64,000 nt of DNA from positions 248,001 to 312,000 of the forward strand of contig JAUICG010000002.1 of assembly GCA_030427485.1 (NCBI GenBank), in the 5' to 3' direction. Positions 18,694-28,836 of the stretch are shown piece by piece; position 1 is the stretch's first letter; the number at the start of each line of letters is the position of its first letter. Made by a program: the position numbers and the translations under genes. This stretch comes from Gammaproteobacteria bacterium. GTDB taxonomy: Bacteria > Pseudomonadota > Gammaproteobacteria > Pseudomonadales > Halieaceae. The notes beneath the pieces are model-generated. The model saw only the letters and a program-made list of their open reading frames with translations, was not told where the DNA came from and did not search any database.

Positions 18694-20172
18694 TCAGAGC
18701 AATATGATGTCAAACTGCTCCTGGTTGTAGCCTGGTTCCGCCCGCAGGCTGATCGGTTTACCGATGAACTCCGCGAGATCGGCCAGATGCGCCGATTCCT
18801 CGTCCAGCAGTCGATCGACAACGGCCTGTGAAGCAAGCACCATCAGACTGTCATTTTCATAGGCTCGGGCGTCGCGTATGATCTCACGAAAAATTTCATA
18901 GCAAACGGTTTCCGCTGTTTTCACCATACCGCGTCCACGGCAAACGGGGCAGCCCTCGCACAGCATTCTTTGCAGGCTTTCCCGCGTACGCTTGCGCGTC
19001 ATCTCGACCAAGCCCAGGTCCGAAATACCGGAAATCTGGTAGCGCGCCGGATCCCGCTGCATGTGCTTCTCCAGGGTGCGGTGTACCTGGCGGCGATGCT
19101 CCGGATCGTCCATGTCGATAAAGTCGACAATGATTATTCCGCCCAGGTTGCGCACCCGCAACTGCCTCGCCAGTGCAGCGGCAGCCTCCAGGTTGGTCTT
19201 CAGTATGGTTTCCGCCTGGTTGCGCCTGCCGACAAATGACCCGGTATTGACATCAATAGTTGTCATCGCTTCGGTCTGGTCGATGATGAGGTGACCGCCC
19301 GACTTGAGCTCCACGCGCGCCTCAAGCGCTCGCTGAATTTCGTCCTCGACGGCGTGCAATTCAAACAATGGACGCTCGCCACTATAGTGCTCCAGCAGCC
19401 CTTCCACCTCGGGCACGTAATCCGCGCAAAATTCCCGCAGGGCCGTATAACACTCCCGGCTGTCAACCTGGATACGCTCCACCGACGACCTCACCATATC
19501 GCGCACAATGCGCAGGTAGAGCGGTAACTCTTCATACAATAATTGCGGCCCGATGGCAGCGGCGGCACGGCGCGACACCACTGACCAAAGCCGGTTGAGA
19601 AATCGCAGGTCCGCTGCTATCTCGTTTTCACCCACGCCCTCGGCGGCGGTGCGCAGGATGAAGCCCCGTGGTTCCTCCATGGACTGGTCCGCAAGGGACT
19701 GCGCCAGCACCCGCTGCAGGCGCGTCCGCTCAAGCGGGTCCTCAATCAATTGTGAAACACCAATGTGTTCGGACTGGGTCAGCATGACGAGATAGCGGGT
19801 CGACACCGACAATTCCGTGGTAACCCGGGCTCCCTTGCTGCCCAGGGGGTCCTTGACGACCTGCACAAGGACTTTCTTGCCCTCGTGCAGCAAGTCGGCG
19901 ATATTGTCAGTGGAACGGTGCTTCTCACCCCGGTTTTGACCCTGCGCTGCGACAATATCCGAGACGTGGAGAAACGCCGTGCGCTCAACGCCGATATCGA
20001 TAAATGCCGCCTGCATCCCGGGCAGCACCCGCACAACCTTGCCCGCGTAGATATTGCCGACGATACCTCTTGTAGCTGAGCGCTCGATATGAATATCCTG
20101 TGCAGCACCGTTGTCCACCAGCGCTACGCGGGTTTCCATCGGCGTAAAATTGATCAGGATTTCTTCACTCAC
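18694..20172 (-). CDS. rng: Ribonuclease G
   Basis: A 492-residue endoribonuclease of the RNase E/G family, acting on 16S rRNA 5' maturation and mRNA decay. It has an S1 domain at about 35-120, catalytic magnesium ligands D307 (TTIDVNTG) and D350 (IIIVDFIDMD), and the Zn-link CPVC at 408-411. It lacks the C-terminal scaffold of RNase E. The start is GTG at 20172, 10 bases after maf, so maf-rng-yhdP are probably co-transcribed. Confidence 0.96.
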   Translation of the reverse strand: MSEEILINFTPMETRVALVDNGAAQDIHIERSATRGIVGNIYAGKVVRVLPGMQAAFIDIGVERTAFLHVSDIVAAQGQNRGEKHRSTDNIADLLHEGKKVLVQVVKDPLGSKGARVTTELSVSTRYLVMLTQSEHIGVSQLIEDPLERTRLQRVLAQSLADQSMEEPRGFILRTAAEGVGENEIAADLRFLNRLWSVVSRRAAAAIGPQLLYEELPLYLRIVRDMVRSSVERIQVDSRECYTALREFCADYVPEVEGLLEHYSGERPLFELHAVEDEIQRALEARVELKSGGHLIIDQTEAMTTIDVNTGSFVGRRNQAETILKTNLEAAAALARQLRVRNLGGIIIVDFIDMDDPEHRRQVHRTLEKHMQRDPARYQISGISDLGLVEMTRKRTRESLQRMLCEGCPVCRGRGMVKTAETVCYEIFREIIRDARAYENDSLMVLASQAVVDRLLDEESAHLADLAEFIGKPISLRAEPGYNQEQFDIILL

Positions 20173-20182
20173 AGCTATCTTC

Positions 20183-20806
20183 TCACTGGCCTGCGCTGGA
20201 AGGCTCGTTCGAACTTGCCGGTGTCAGCGCGGTGACTATGCCATGCGCTGAGAGTAGCCGCCAGGTTTCCCATAATGGCAAACCCACCACATTGCTGTAA
20301 CTTCCCTGGATACGACGCACGAATGCGCCGCCCAAACCCTGTATGCCATAGGCGCCCGCCTTGTCCCAGGGTTCCGCGGTAGACAGATACGCTTCACAGT
20401 CGTCCTGGCTCAGCGTTGCGAATTCCACCCGGGTTTCTACCACCTCACAGGTCGTGCTTACTGCAGTGTGCAGGCACACCGCAGTAAGCACTGTATGCCA
20501 GCGTCCGCTGAGGCTGGTGAGAATGGCCATCGCCTCACTGTCATCACGCGGTTTCCCCAGTATGCGATCGTCGCGCACCACGGTGGTATCGGCCGCGAGC
20601 ACCATGAAGCACGGGGCGCGAAAGCGCGCCGCCACGGCGGCCGCCTTTTCCTCCGCCATACGTCGCACATAGTGGTACGGGGACTCTCCCACTCGCTGCG
20701 ATTCGTCGATATGCGCGGGTTCGCAGATGTAGTGCGCCCCCAACTGATCCAGCAGTTCGCGACGGCGAGGCGATGCTGAGGCCAGTATCAAGCGTGGCTC
20801 GTCCAT
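20183..20806 (-). CDS. maf: Maf-family nucleotide pyrophosphatase
   Basis: A 207-residue house-cleaning pyrophosphatase that hydrolyses non-canonical or dTTP/UTP-type nucleotides. The family signature ASASPRRRELL is at residues 9-19, and D73 in LAADTTVV is the catalytic acid. Position between mreD and rng corresponds to YhdE. Compared with E. coli it carries about 10 extra residues at the C-terminus. The stop-to-start distance to mreD is only 1 base. Confidence 0.93.
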   Translation of the reverse strand: MDEPRLILASASPRRRELLDQLGAHYICEPAHIDESQRVGESPYHYVRRMAEEKAAAVAARFRAPCFMVLAADTTVVRDDRILGKPRDDSEAMAILTSLSGRWHTVLTAVCLHTAVSTTCEVVETRVEFATLSQDDCEAYLSTAEPWDKAGAYGIQGLGGAFVRRIQGSYSNVVGLPLWETWRLLSAHGIVTALTPASSNEPSSAGQ

Positions 20807-20807
20807 C

Positions 20808-21296
20808 TCAGCTCACCTGGTAATACCGACGCAAACCGCGAAGGCTGTGCAGGATAACCGGCCACAGCAGGGCGCTGGACAGGGCGGGCAACAGGAACAG
20901 TCGCGGCAGTACGCTCACACCTTCTATGCTCTGCACCCACTGGCAGATTAACTGATTGATGCCGACGAGTATGAAAACCACCACGGCCTGTTGCCATAAA
21001 CTGTATACTCGCAGTCGCTGGTACAGCAACTGTGACAGCAGCGCCACAATCACCAGCGCAAACGCGTTCTGGCCCAGCACGGAGCCCTCCAGAACATCAA
21101 GCCCCACACCCAGGAAGACCGCCGCCGCAATTCCCACGCGTTGCGGAAGCGCAATACACCAATAAATCAGCGTCAACGCCACCCACTCCGGCCGGGCCCA
21201 CTGCAACCAACCCGGAAGCGGCAGCACGGCCAGCACATAGGCCAGTATGAACGTCAGGATTATGACCGCAAAGCCCTGCCCTTCCCTGCTTGCCAC
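20808..21296 (-). CDS. mreD: Rod shape-determining protein MreD
   Basis: A 162-residue integral membrane protein with about five hydrophobic helices, part of the elongasome that links MreB filaments to MreC, RodA and PBP2. The segment VLPLPGWLQWARPEWVALTL is family-typical. The start is GTG at 21296, overlapping nothing but only 3 bases after mreC. It continues the mreBCD-maf-rng-yhdP operon. Confidence 0.93.
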   Translation of the reverse strand: MASREGQGFAVIILTFILAYVLAVLPLPGWLQWARPEWVALTLIYWCIALPQRVGIAAAVFLGVGLDVLEGSVLGQNAFALVIVALLSQLLYQRLRVYSLWQQAVVVFILVGINQLICQWVQSIEGVSVLPRLFLLPALSSALLWPVILHSLRGLRRYYQVS

Positions 21297-21299
21297 AGA

Positions 21300-22136
21300 T
21301 CAGTCTGCCCGGGCCGTGCGCGTGGTGAACACCAGCAGGACATGTCGCGTGCGATCCAGTGCAGCGCTGGGAACAGCCAGAACCCGGGCGAAGGTTTCGC
21401 CGGAGTCGCGCTCCACCACCGTCACCACCGCCACCGGATAGCCCTCGGGAAATCGACCGCCGAGACCGGAGGTCACCAGTAGATCGCCCACCTGAATGTC
21501 GGTATTCGAGGATACATGGCGAATTTCCAGCGCTCCCAGTTCGCCACTACCCTCGGCGATGGCCCGCACGCCATTGCGGTTGACCTGCACCGGAACCGAG
21601 TGCGTGACATCCGTAATCAAAAGGGCCCGGGAAACGGCGCTGCCAACTTCCACTATCTGTCCCATCAGGCCGTCCGCATCGATCAGCGGTTGCCCGATGA
21701 AAACACCATCGTTTGCACCCTTATCCAACACCAGTTGCAGGCGCTCCGGATCGGGAGACACCCCGATCAACTCGGCAACCAGCACATCGTCCCGCAACAA
21801 CGCGCTGGAATTCAGCAACTTGCGCAGCCGCACATTCTCGCCCTGCAACGAGGCCATCTGTTGCGAACGACCTTGCAATATCAGGTTTTCACGGCGCAGG
21901 CGATCATTGCTCTCCAGCAACTGCGCCCTGGTCTGGGCGTGGGTCTCGGTCCATTCACTCAACCGTGTCGGGAGATCCGCCACCCAAAAAACAGGGTAGG
22001 CCAGGGTATCGAGCACGGCACGTGCCGCTTGCAGTTTATTGTAACGCAAGTCCGCCACGATCAACCCGACGACAACAACCATCGCCAGTAAAACGCGCCA
22101 CAGCAAGGAGGATTCTTTGACAAATAATGGCTTGAT
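21300..22136 (-). CDS. mreC: Rod shape-determining protein MreC, probable ATC start
   Basis: A periplasmic elongasome scaffold: an N-terminal anchor, a coiled coil at about 65-110 and a beta domain containing VTSGLGGRFPEGYPVAVV. The conserved MreC N-terminus (M/I-KPLF...) is present in frame as IKPLFVKESS, but the codon at the homologous Met position is ATC at 22134-22136. No ATG, GTG or TTG lies between the in-frame TGA upstream and that point. An AGGAG sits at 22142-22146, 5 bases before the ATC. The first conventional start is TTG at 22106, which removes ten conserved residues and has no clear ribosome site. The ATC start gives 278 residues. Confidence 0.9.
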   Translation of the reverse strand: MKPLFVKESSLLWRVLLAMVVVVGLIVADLRYNKLQAARAVLDTLAYPVFWVADLPTRLSEWTETHAQTRAQLLESNDRLRRENLILQGRSQQMASLQGENVRLRKLLNSSALLRDDVLVAELIGVSPDPERLQLVLDKGANDGVFIGQPLIDADGLMGQIVEVGSAVSRALLITDVTHSVPVQVNRNGVRAIAEGSGELGALEIRHVSSNTDIQVGDLLVTSGLGGRFPEGYPVAVVTVVERDSGETFARVLAVPSAALDRTRHVLLVFTTRTARAD

Positions 22137-22236
22137 GCGCGCTCCTCATTTGCAGATATCGCTACTATCGGACTGCTGCATGGTTGCCCGCTGCAGGCAG
22201 CTTGCGATTACTCGCAGGGCACACCACCGGGAAGCC

Positions 22237-23280
<1,044 letters not shown>

Positions 23281-23300
23281 TTACTACCCTGTGAAAACAA

Positions 23301-23341
23301 CGGGGAACCCCGTGTTAGAGTTCTTTTTACAACACTTTCAA
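23301..23341 (-). promoter_or_regulatory. Candidate mreB promoter and leader hairpin
   Basis: On the minus strand a TTGAAA -35 (23336-23341) and CTAACA -10 (23313-23318) are separated by exactly 17 bases, about 40 bases before the mreB ATG. Immediately downstream, CGGGG-AA-CCCCG (23301-23312) is a perfect inverted repeat that would sit at the 5' end of the transcript. The -10 is a weak match, so the promoter call is tentative. Confidence 0.4.
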
Positions 23342-23498
23342 CCCGCATTTGTAGCGGATATGGCGCCATTCGACCGGCTTTTTTGGGAGTTGGCAGAATT
23401 GTGCAACTGTACCAACCGCGGGGATTTTGGGCAAGGCGCAAATGTGATAAGTTTACGCCCCCCGCTGCTTCGAGGGACGCACCAGCGACTGAAATATC

Positions 23499-23786
23499 AT
23501 GAGTATCGAACAAAACGAGATTGCCAAAATCGCGGAACTGGCTCGCATCCGGATCGCCGGCGAGCAAATCGGCCAGGTCACTGAGCGTATCGCCGAAATA
23601 CTGCAAATGGTTGAGCAGTTGCAGGCCGTGAACACCGACAATATCGAGCCCATGGCCAATCCGCTGGACGCAACCCAGAAGCTGCGGCCCGACATCGTCA
23701 CCGAGGAAAACCGCCGCGACGCTTTCCAGGCCATCGCCCCTGCCGTCGAAAATGGCCTCTACCTGGTCCCCAAAGTCATCGAATAG
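23499..23786 (+). CDS. gatC: Asp/Glu-tRNA(Asn/Gln) amidotransferase subunit C
   Basis: A 95-residue GatC subunit that stabilises GatA and GatB. Conserved [12 protein letters not shown] and the central [15 protein letters not shown] segment are present. It begins the gatCAB operon that amidates misacylated Glu-tRNA-Gln and/or Asp-tRNA-Asn. The tRNA-Gln(TTG) later in the window may be a substrate if the organism lacks GlnRS, which cannot be told from here. Confidence 0.95.
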   Translation: MSIEQNEIAKIAELARIRIAGEQIGQVTERIAEILQMVEQLQAVNTDNIEPMANPLDATQKLRPDIVTEENRRDAFQAIAPAVENGLYLVPKVIE

Positions 23787-23815
23787 GCGGCCAGCGCCGC
23801 ATCAGGACAGTTGTA

Positions 23816-25294
23816 ATGCACACGAATTCTGTTGCCCAACTCATCGAAGGGCTACGTGAACGCCAGTTCTCCAGCGTGGAGGTGACGCAGGGCTTTCTCG
23901 ACCGCATTGACGCGCTTGATGGTTTATACAACAGCTTTATCAGCGTGGACGCATCCGCGGCTCTGCACGCTGCGGCCGCTGCCGACAAGCGCCTCGCGAC
24001 CGGTGAGGCCCCTCCACTGACCGGCATCCCGATCGCGCACAAGGATATATTCTGTACCGACGGTATGCGCACCAGCTGCGGCTCGCGCATGCTGGATAAT
24101 TTTGTTCCTCCCTATGATGCCACCGTCATACAGCGCTTCAGGGCCGCCGGCGCCGTAATGCTGGGTAAAACCAATATGGACGAGTTCGCGATGGGCTCAT
24201 CCAATGAAAGCAGCTTCTACGGCCCGGTCCGCAATCCCTGGGATACCGGCCTGGTCCCAGGCGGCTCCTCCGGAGGGTCCGCGGCAGCCGTTGCCGCGAT
24301 GCTGGCGCCGGCCGCTACCGGTACCGACACCGGGGGTTCGATTCGCCAGCCCGCCGCCTTTTGCGGCATTACCGGCCTGAAGCCCACCTACGGCCGCGTA
24401 TCCCGACTCGGCATGGTGGCTTTTGCTTCCAGCCTGGACCAGGCCGGTCCGATGGCGCACAGCGCACAGGACTGCGCTTTGCTGCTCAATGCCATGGCGG
24501 GACACGATCCACTGGATTCAACCTCGTCGTGCACAGACACCGAGGATTACTGCAACGCGCTGGATAACAACTTGCAGGGGCTGCGCATCGGGCTGCCCGA
24601 TGAATACTTCGGCGACGGACTGGACAGCGCGACCGGCGAGTGCATCAATGGCGCTTTGCGCGAACTGGAAGCGCTCGGCGCCACACTGGTCCAGGTGTCG
24701 CTGCCGCACAGCGCGCTCACGGTTCCCGCCTACTACATTATCGCGCCGGCGGAAGCCTCCACCAACCTGTCACGGTACGACGGCGTCCGCTACGGGTATC
24801 GCTGCCCCGATCCTGTCGACCTGCACGACCTCTACACGCGCACCCGCGAGCAGGGTTTCGGTGACGAGGTCAAACGACGAATCCTGGTCGGCACATATGC
24901 CCTGTCCGCCGGCTACTACGATGCCTACTACAAGAAGGCGCAGCAGGTTCGCCGCCTGATCAAACAGGACTTCATGAACTGCTTCGAACAGGTCGATATC
25001 ATTGCCGGGCCGACTACCCCCGGCCCGGCTTTCGCGCTGGGCGCGAAGTCCGACGACCCGATCGCCATGTACCTGGAAGATGTGTATACCCTCGCGGTCA
25101 ATCTCGCCGGACTGCCCGGCATGTCCGTACCCGCTGGTCTCGTCGGCGACAAACCTGTTGGACTGCAGTTGATCGGCAGGCACTTTGACGAGTCTCGACT
25201 GCTGAATGTCGCACACCGCTTTCAACAGGCCACTGACTGGCACCTGCGCAGGCCCGAATCCGCTGCGGGACCGCTTACGGGAGGAGCAGCCTGA
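23816..25294 (+). CDS. gatA: Asp/Glu-tRNA(Asn/Gln) amidotransferase subunit A
   Basis: A 492-residue amidase-signature enzyme that releases ammonia from glutamine. The Ser-cisSer-Lys triad is K76 (AHKDIF), S151 (PGGSSGGS) and nucleophile S175 ([11 protein letters not shown]). The length and domain are canonical. Its stop overlaps the gatB start in an ATGA-type junction at 25292-25296. Confidence 0.97.
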   Translation: MHTNSVAQLIEGLRERQFSSVEVTQGFLDRIDALDGLYNSFISVDASAALHAAAAADKRLATGEAPPLTGIPIAHKDIFCTDGMRTSCGSRMLDNFVPPYDATVIQRFRAAGAVMLGKTNMDEFAMGSSNESSFYGPVRNPWDTGLVPGGSSGGSAAAVAAMLAPAATGTDTGGSIRQPAAFCGITGLKPTYGRVSRLGMVAFASSLDQAGPMAHSAQDCALLLNAMAGHDPLDSTSSCTDTEDYCNALDNNLQGLRIGLPDEYFGDGLDSATGECINGALRELEALGATLVQVSLPHSALTVPAYYIIAPAEASTNLSRYDGVRYGYRCPDPVDLHDLYTRTREQGFGDEVKRRILVGTYALSAGYYDAYYKKAQQVRRLIKQDFMNCFEQVDIIAGPTTPGPAFALGAKSDDPIAMYLEDVYTLAVNLAGLPGMSVPAGLVGDKPVGLQLIGRHFDESRLLNVAHRFQQATDWHLRRPESAAGPLTGGAA

Positions 25295-26736
25295 TGCAAT
25301 GGGAACCGGTGATTGGCCTTGAGGTACACCTGCAGTTGGCCACCCACTCCAAGATATTTTCGGGCTCGCCCACCACCTTCGGCGCCGAGCCCAACACCCA
25401 GGCCAGTGCGGTCGACCTCGCCATGCCTGGAATGCTGCCGGTGCTCAACGAACAGGCCGTTTCCTTTGCCGTTCGCTTCGGACTCGGCATCGGCGCCGTG
25501 ATCGGCAAACGCTCGGTCTTCGATCGCAAGAACTATTTCTACCCCGACCTGCCCAAGGGCTACCAGATCAGCCAGTTCGAGGCGCCTATTGTTGGCAGGG
25601 GCAGTTTCGAGATCCTGCTGGAGGACGGCAGCAGCCGCATTGTTGGCATCACTCGTGCGCACCTCGAGGAGGATGCGGGCAAATCCCTTCACGAGGATTT
25701 TCACGGCCAGAGCGGCATCGATCTGAACCGCGCAGGCACACCCCTGTTGGAAATAGTGTCAGAACCGGAAATTCACAGCGCGGCGGAAGCGGTGGCCTAC
25801 TTGAAAGCTCTGCATAGCCTGGTGACCTACCTTGGCATCTCTGACGGCAACATGGCAGAGGGCTCCATGCGTTGCGACGTGAATATCTCGCTGCGCCCCG
25901 TCGGCTCCGGCATACTGGGTACCCGTGCCGAGATCAAGAACGTCAATTCATTTCGCTTCGTGGAAAAAGCCATTCGTCACGAAATCGAACGCCAGTCCGA
26001 GATACTCGATGACGGCGGAGAGGTCGTTCAGGAAACCCGGTTGTACGATGCGGAGCGTGATGAAACCCGCCCCATGCGCAGCAAGGAAGTCGCGAACGAT
26101 TACCGCTACTTCCCGGAACCCGACCTGCTGCCGGTGGTAATAGACGACGCCTACATCCAGGCCATTCGCGACGCCCTGCCCGAACTGCCGGGAGACAAGC
26201 GACAGCGATTCACCGAACAGTATAGCCTGAGCAAGTACGACGCCAATGTACTGGCCGACAGCCGGGCGCTGGCAGACTACTACGAAGCGGTTGTCGCAGA
26301 GTGCGGTGACGCTAAAATCGCCGCGAACTGGGTGCAGGTGGAGTTGCTGGGCCAGCTCAATCGCGATGAACGCACGATCGGGAACTGCCCGGTTTCCGCA
26401 ACTGACCTGGGCGCCTTGATCTCGCGAATCCTCGACAAAAGCATATCCGGGAAAATCGCCAAACAGGTGTTTGAAGCGATGTGGCAGGGAGAGGGCAGTG
26501 CCGATGGCATCATCGCGGCCCGGGGTCTGCAGCAGGTCAGCGACAGCGGCGCGCTGGAAACCATCGTCGACGAAGTCCTGGCAGCCAGCGCGGCGCAAGT
26601 TCAGCAATACCTCGATGCAGACGATGCCAAACGCAAAAAACTGGTGGGCTTTTTTGTCGGCCAGGTAATGAAACTATCCAAAGGCCAGGCGAACCCGCAA
26701 ATGGTCAATGAGTTATTGGCCAAAAAGCTGGTCTAG
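25294..26736 (+). CDS. gatB: Asp/Glu-tRNA(Asn/Gln) amidotransferase subunit B
   Basis: A 480-residue subunit that binds the misacylated tRNA and uses ATP to activate the side chain. The opening [13 protein letters not shown], the [14 protein letters not shown] segment and the C-terminal YqeY-like tail domain are all present. One-base overlap with gatA supports coupled translation. Confidence 0.97.
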   Translation: MQWEPVIGLEVHLQLATHSKIFSGSPTTFGAEPNTQASAVDLAMPGMLPVLNEQAVSFAVRFGLGIGAVIGKRSVFDRKNYFYPDLPKGYQISQFEAPIVGRGSFEILLEDGSSRIVGITRAHLEEDAGKSLHEDFHGQSGIDLNRAGTPLLEIVSEPEIHSAAEAVAYLKALHSLVTYLGISDGNMAEGSMRCDVNISLRPVGSGILGTRAEIKNVNSFRFVEKAIRHEIERQSEILDDGGEVVQETRLYDAERDETRPMRSKEVANDYRYFPEPDLLPVVIDDAYIQAIRDALPELPGDKRQRFTEQYSLSKYDANVLADSRALADYYEAVVAECGDAKIAANWVQVELLGQLNRDERTIGNCPVSATDLGALISRILDKSISGKIAKQVFEAMWQGEGSADGIIAARGLQQVSDSGALETIVDEVLAASAAQVQQYLDADDAKRKKLVGFFVGQVMKLSKGQANPQMVNELLAKKLV

Positions 26737-26749
26737 GAGATACGGCAGA

Positions 26750-27040
26750 ATGCGCAAGGACAAGGTAAAGGTCATTGATGAAGTCTGGACTGAGGAGCAC
26801 GTAAAGAGCTATCTCAATGTGAAATCGTACGATGGCACGGCGGAGGACTATCACATGCTGATCAAGGCCTACCAGAGTATGAAGGCTGACGATTTCGAGT
26901 TGTTCGTGGAGTTCTTCTGCGAGGACGGCCGGGACCTGAATGCCTGCGGGAAAGACGGGCGCACTGCTCTGGAGGTGATTTCCACGCATCGGCATGGGGT
27001 TGAGTATGCGGATATCCTCAAGGACGCAGGGGCCAGCTAG
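26750..27040 (+). CDS. PA4642-family small protein of unknown function
   Basis: A 96-residue acidic protein resembling the uncharacterised Pseudomonas PA4642 family. It has the segments EEHVKSYLNVKS, DGTAEDYHMLIKAY and FELFVEFFCEDGRDLNA, followed by a DGRTALEVISTHRHG stretch that looks like one ankyrin-type hairpin. No signal peptide or membrane helix is seen. It starts 13 bases after gatB with a GGAG-like site and is probably in the same transcript. The function is unknown. Confidence 0.8.
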   Translation: MRKDKVKVIDEVWTEEHVKSYLNVKSYDGTAEDYHMLIKAYQSMKADDFELFVEFFCEDGRDLNACGKDGRTALEVISTHRHGVEYADILKDAGAS

Positions 27041-27112
27041 TCCAGGTCAACTGGAGCCAGATTCGTCGGATCATCCCGGGTCCTGTTGCGAGGGGGTGTA
27101 AGATGCTGCCGA

Positions 27113-27186
27113 CCGGGCTGGACCGTGTGAGGCATGGATGCCGAACACGAGCCTACATGGATGTATTTACGACGTGTCCAGCCCGG
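27113..27186. repeat. Nested inverted repeat in the intergenic gap
   Basis: An 11-base perfect inverted repeat (CCGGGCTGGAC at 27113-27123 and its complement at 27176-27186) encloses a second hairpin, GGCAT-GG-ATGCC, at 27131-27142. It fills the 197-base gap between a plus-strand gene and the 3' end of the Smr gene. The layout resembles dispersed palindromic intergenic elements, but no second copy was noticed in this window. Confidence 0.5.
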
Positions 27187-27237
27187 CAGGCCCTTACTTA
27201 CACCGCCGGCAATTGGAGAGAAAGAAGTACATCCCCA

Positions 27238-27849
27238 CTATCCCGAGTCGAACGCCACCCGTCCCTTCGCAAAGCGCTCCCGATTCTCCCGCTTCTTCTC
27301 CTCGCTCTTGCGCAACAGCACATACGCCGCGCCGGTACCGCCATCGCGTGGCAGCGCGCTGTGAAACGCGAGCACCTTGTCCAGGTCGCGCAACCATTGA
27401 TCGACACAGCCTTTAATAATTGAACTGCGCGCCTGCTCCGCTTTGCTTTCACCTTTGCCGTGGATGATCAGTACGCTGCGCAAGCCATACCGATAGGACC
27501 CCTCGATAAATTCAAAGATTTCCCTGCGGGCAGTCTCCGTTGTCATGCGGTGCAGGTCCAGTCTGGATTGCACTTCGTAGCGACCTTGTTTGAGCTTGCG
27601 AAATACACCGTTCTGCACACCCGGTCGCTGGAAAGACAGCACATACCAGGCGTCCAGCGGCGTAATTCCCGTCTCGGCCAGTCTGTTGCGGTCGCGCTCC
27701 GGGGCCAGTGCGGCGGCGCGTCTTCGGTGTTCCAGGGAGGGGTCGTTCCCGGCGCGCCGACTGCGCCCCAGATCGACCCTGGGTTCACTTTTGCGCGGCA
27801 CCACATCAGACATTGCCTGCGAAAAAAACTCATCGCCATCGCTGCTCAT
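27238..27849 (-). CDS. Smr-domain protein
   Basis: A 203-residue protein of the SmrA/YdaL group. The C-terminal Smr domain has the LDLHRMTTETARREI motif (around 110) and the VLIIHGKGESK motif (around 140) with the HGKG loop; related proteins show DNA- or RNA-nicking activity. The ATG at 27849 is used. Upstream in-frame sequence to 28023 runs across the divergent CWC gene and is not convincing. The substrate is unknown. Confidence 0.88.
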   Translation of the reverse strand: MSSDGDEFFSQAMSDVVPRKSEPRVDLGRSRRAGNDPSLEHRRRAAALAPERDRNRLAETGITPLDAWYVLSFQRPGVQNGVFRKLKQGRYEVQSRLDLHRMTTETARREIFEFIEGSYRYGLRSVLIIHGKGESKAEQARSSIIKGCVDQWLRDLDKVLAFHSALPRDGGTGAAYVLLRKSEEKKRENRERFAKGRVAFDSG

Positions 27850-27911
27850 GATTACCCACCCCGGCTGCACTCCGGTATTATAGCGCCAGACACGAAAGAT
27901 ACGGCAGCCCC

Positions 27912-28124
27912 ATGAGCGACTCCAATCCAGCAGCGTCGACCTGCCCCCTGTGCGGCGGCGATAATCAGTGCGCGATAGCAGCGGGGCAGGCCGCCGGGAA
28001 CTGCTGGTGCCAGGCTGCGGCAATCAGCGCGGAAGCCAGGGCAGAAGCGGCGGATTCCGCAGGCGAGCGGTGTATTTGCCGGGCCTGCGGCCGACCGACA
28101 GGAACGTCGACCGATGCAGGGTAA
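27912..28124 (+). CDS. Cysteine-rich CWC family protein
   Basis: A 70-residue protein with the signature CPLCGGDNQC near residue 11, CWC at about 31-33 and a C-terminal CICRACGRP. This is the Cysteine-rich CWC family, probably a small zinc-binding protein, of unknown role. It starts 62 bases from the divergent Smr gene and its 3' end overlaps the start of cysZ by 11 bases, suggesting one transcript. Confidence 0.8.
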   Translation: MSDSNPAASTCPLCGGDNQCAIAAGQAAGNCWCQAAAISAEARAEAADSAGERCICRACGRPTGTSTDAG

Positions 28125-28836
28125 TATCGCTCGAGGCGCCAGCTACCTCAGCCGGGGCGCTCAACTTTTGAGGCACCCTTCCCTGCGAGCGTTCGTGATT
28201 GTACCGCTGGTCATCAACATATTGATCTTTGGCACCCTGATCACAATTGGCTTTGGTTATATCAGTGACCTGATGAACTCCATGCTGGCCAGCATTCCCG
28301 GCTGGCTGAGTTTCATCCAGTGGATTCTGTGGCCCCTTATCGTCATTACGGTAAGCCTGATAGCGGGCTATCTGTTTACCACCGTGGCGTTGATCATCGC
28401 CTCCCCCTTTAACGCGCTGCTGGCGGAGAAGGCGGAAGAATTGATTACCGGTCAGCCGGTGAATTCACTGGAGGGCCTGGGCGCTGCGCTGGCCTCGGTA
28501 CCCAGAAGCGTGGTGCGCGAGGTGTTGAAGCTGCTGTACTACATTCCCATGGCGTTGCTGGTACTCGTATTGTCCTTTTTGCCCGGGGTAGGCGCGGTGG
28601 CCTGGCTGCTGCTCGGCGCTTGGATGATGAGCATACAGTTCGTAGACTACCCCATGGACAATCACCAACTCAGTTTTGCCGAGGTCAAAAAAGCCTGCCG
28701 CTCGCGCCGGCTGAGTAGCCTCGGCTTCGGCGGCCTGGTGGCGCTATGCACAGGCATACCCGTGGTGAACTTTTTTGTGGTGCCCGCCGCCGTGGTGGGC
28801 GCTACCTTGCTGTGGTGTGAGGAACTAAACCAGTAG
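28114..28836 (+). CDS. cysZ: CysZ-like sulfate transport protein (EI24 family)
   Basis: A 240-residue integral membrane protein. Helix pairs occur at about residues 28-55 and 65-95, with a re-entrant region near 140-175 ([18 protein letters not shown]), as in CysZ, which imports sulfate for cysteine synthesis. FVDYPMDNH is family-typical. No cys genes flank it here, so the substrate rests on family membership. The 3' end overlaps rhlB on the other strand by 12 bases. Confidence 0.85.
   Translation: MQGNIARGASYLSRGAQLLRHPSLRAFVIVPLVINILIFGTLITIGFGYISDLMNSMLASIPGWLSFIQWILWPLIVITVSLIAGYLFTTVALIIASPFNALLAEKAEELITGQPVNSLEGLGAALASVPRSVVREVLKLLYYIPMALLVLVLSFLPGVGAVAWLLLGAWMMSIQFVDYPMDNHQLSFAEVKKACRSRRLSSLGFGGLVALCTGIPVVNFFVVPAAVVGATLLWCEELNQ

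Noticed and set aside
27238..28023. Longer start for the Smr protein
   Set aside because: The extension runs through the promoter region and into the divergent CWC gene and has no family sequence.
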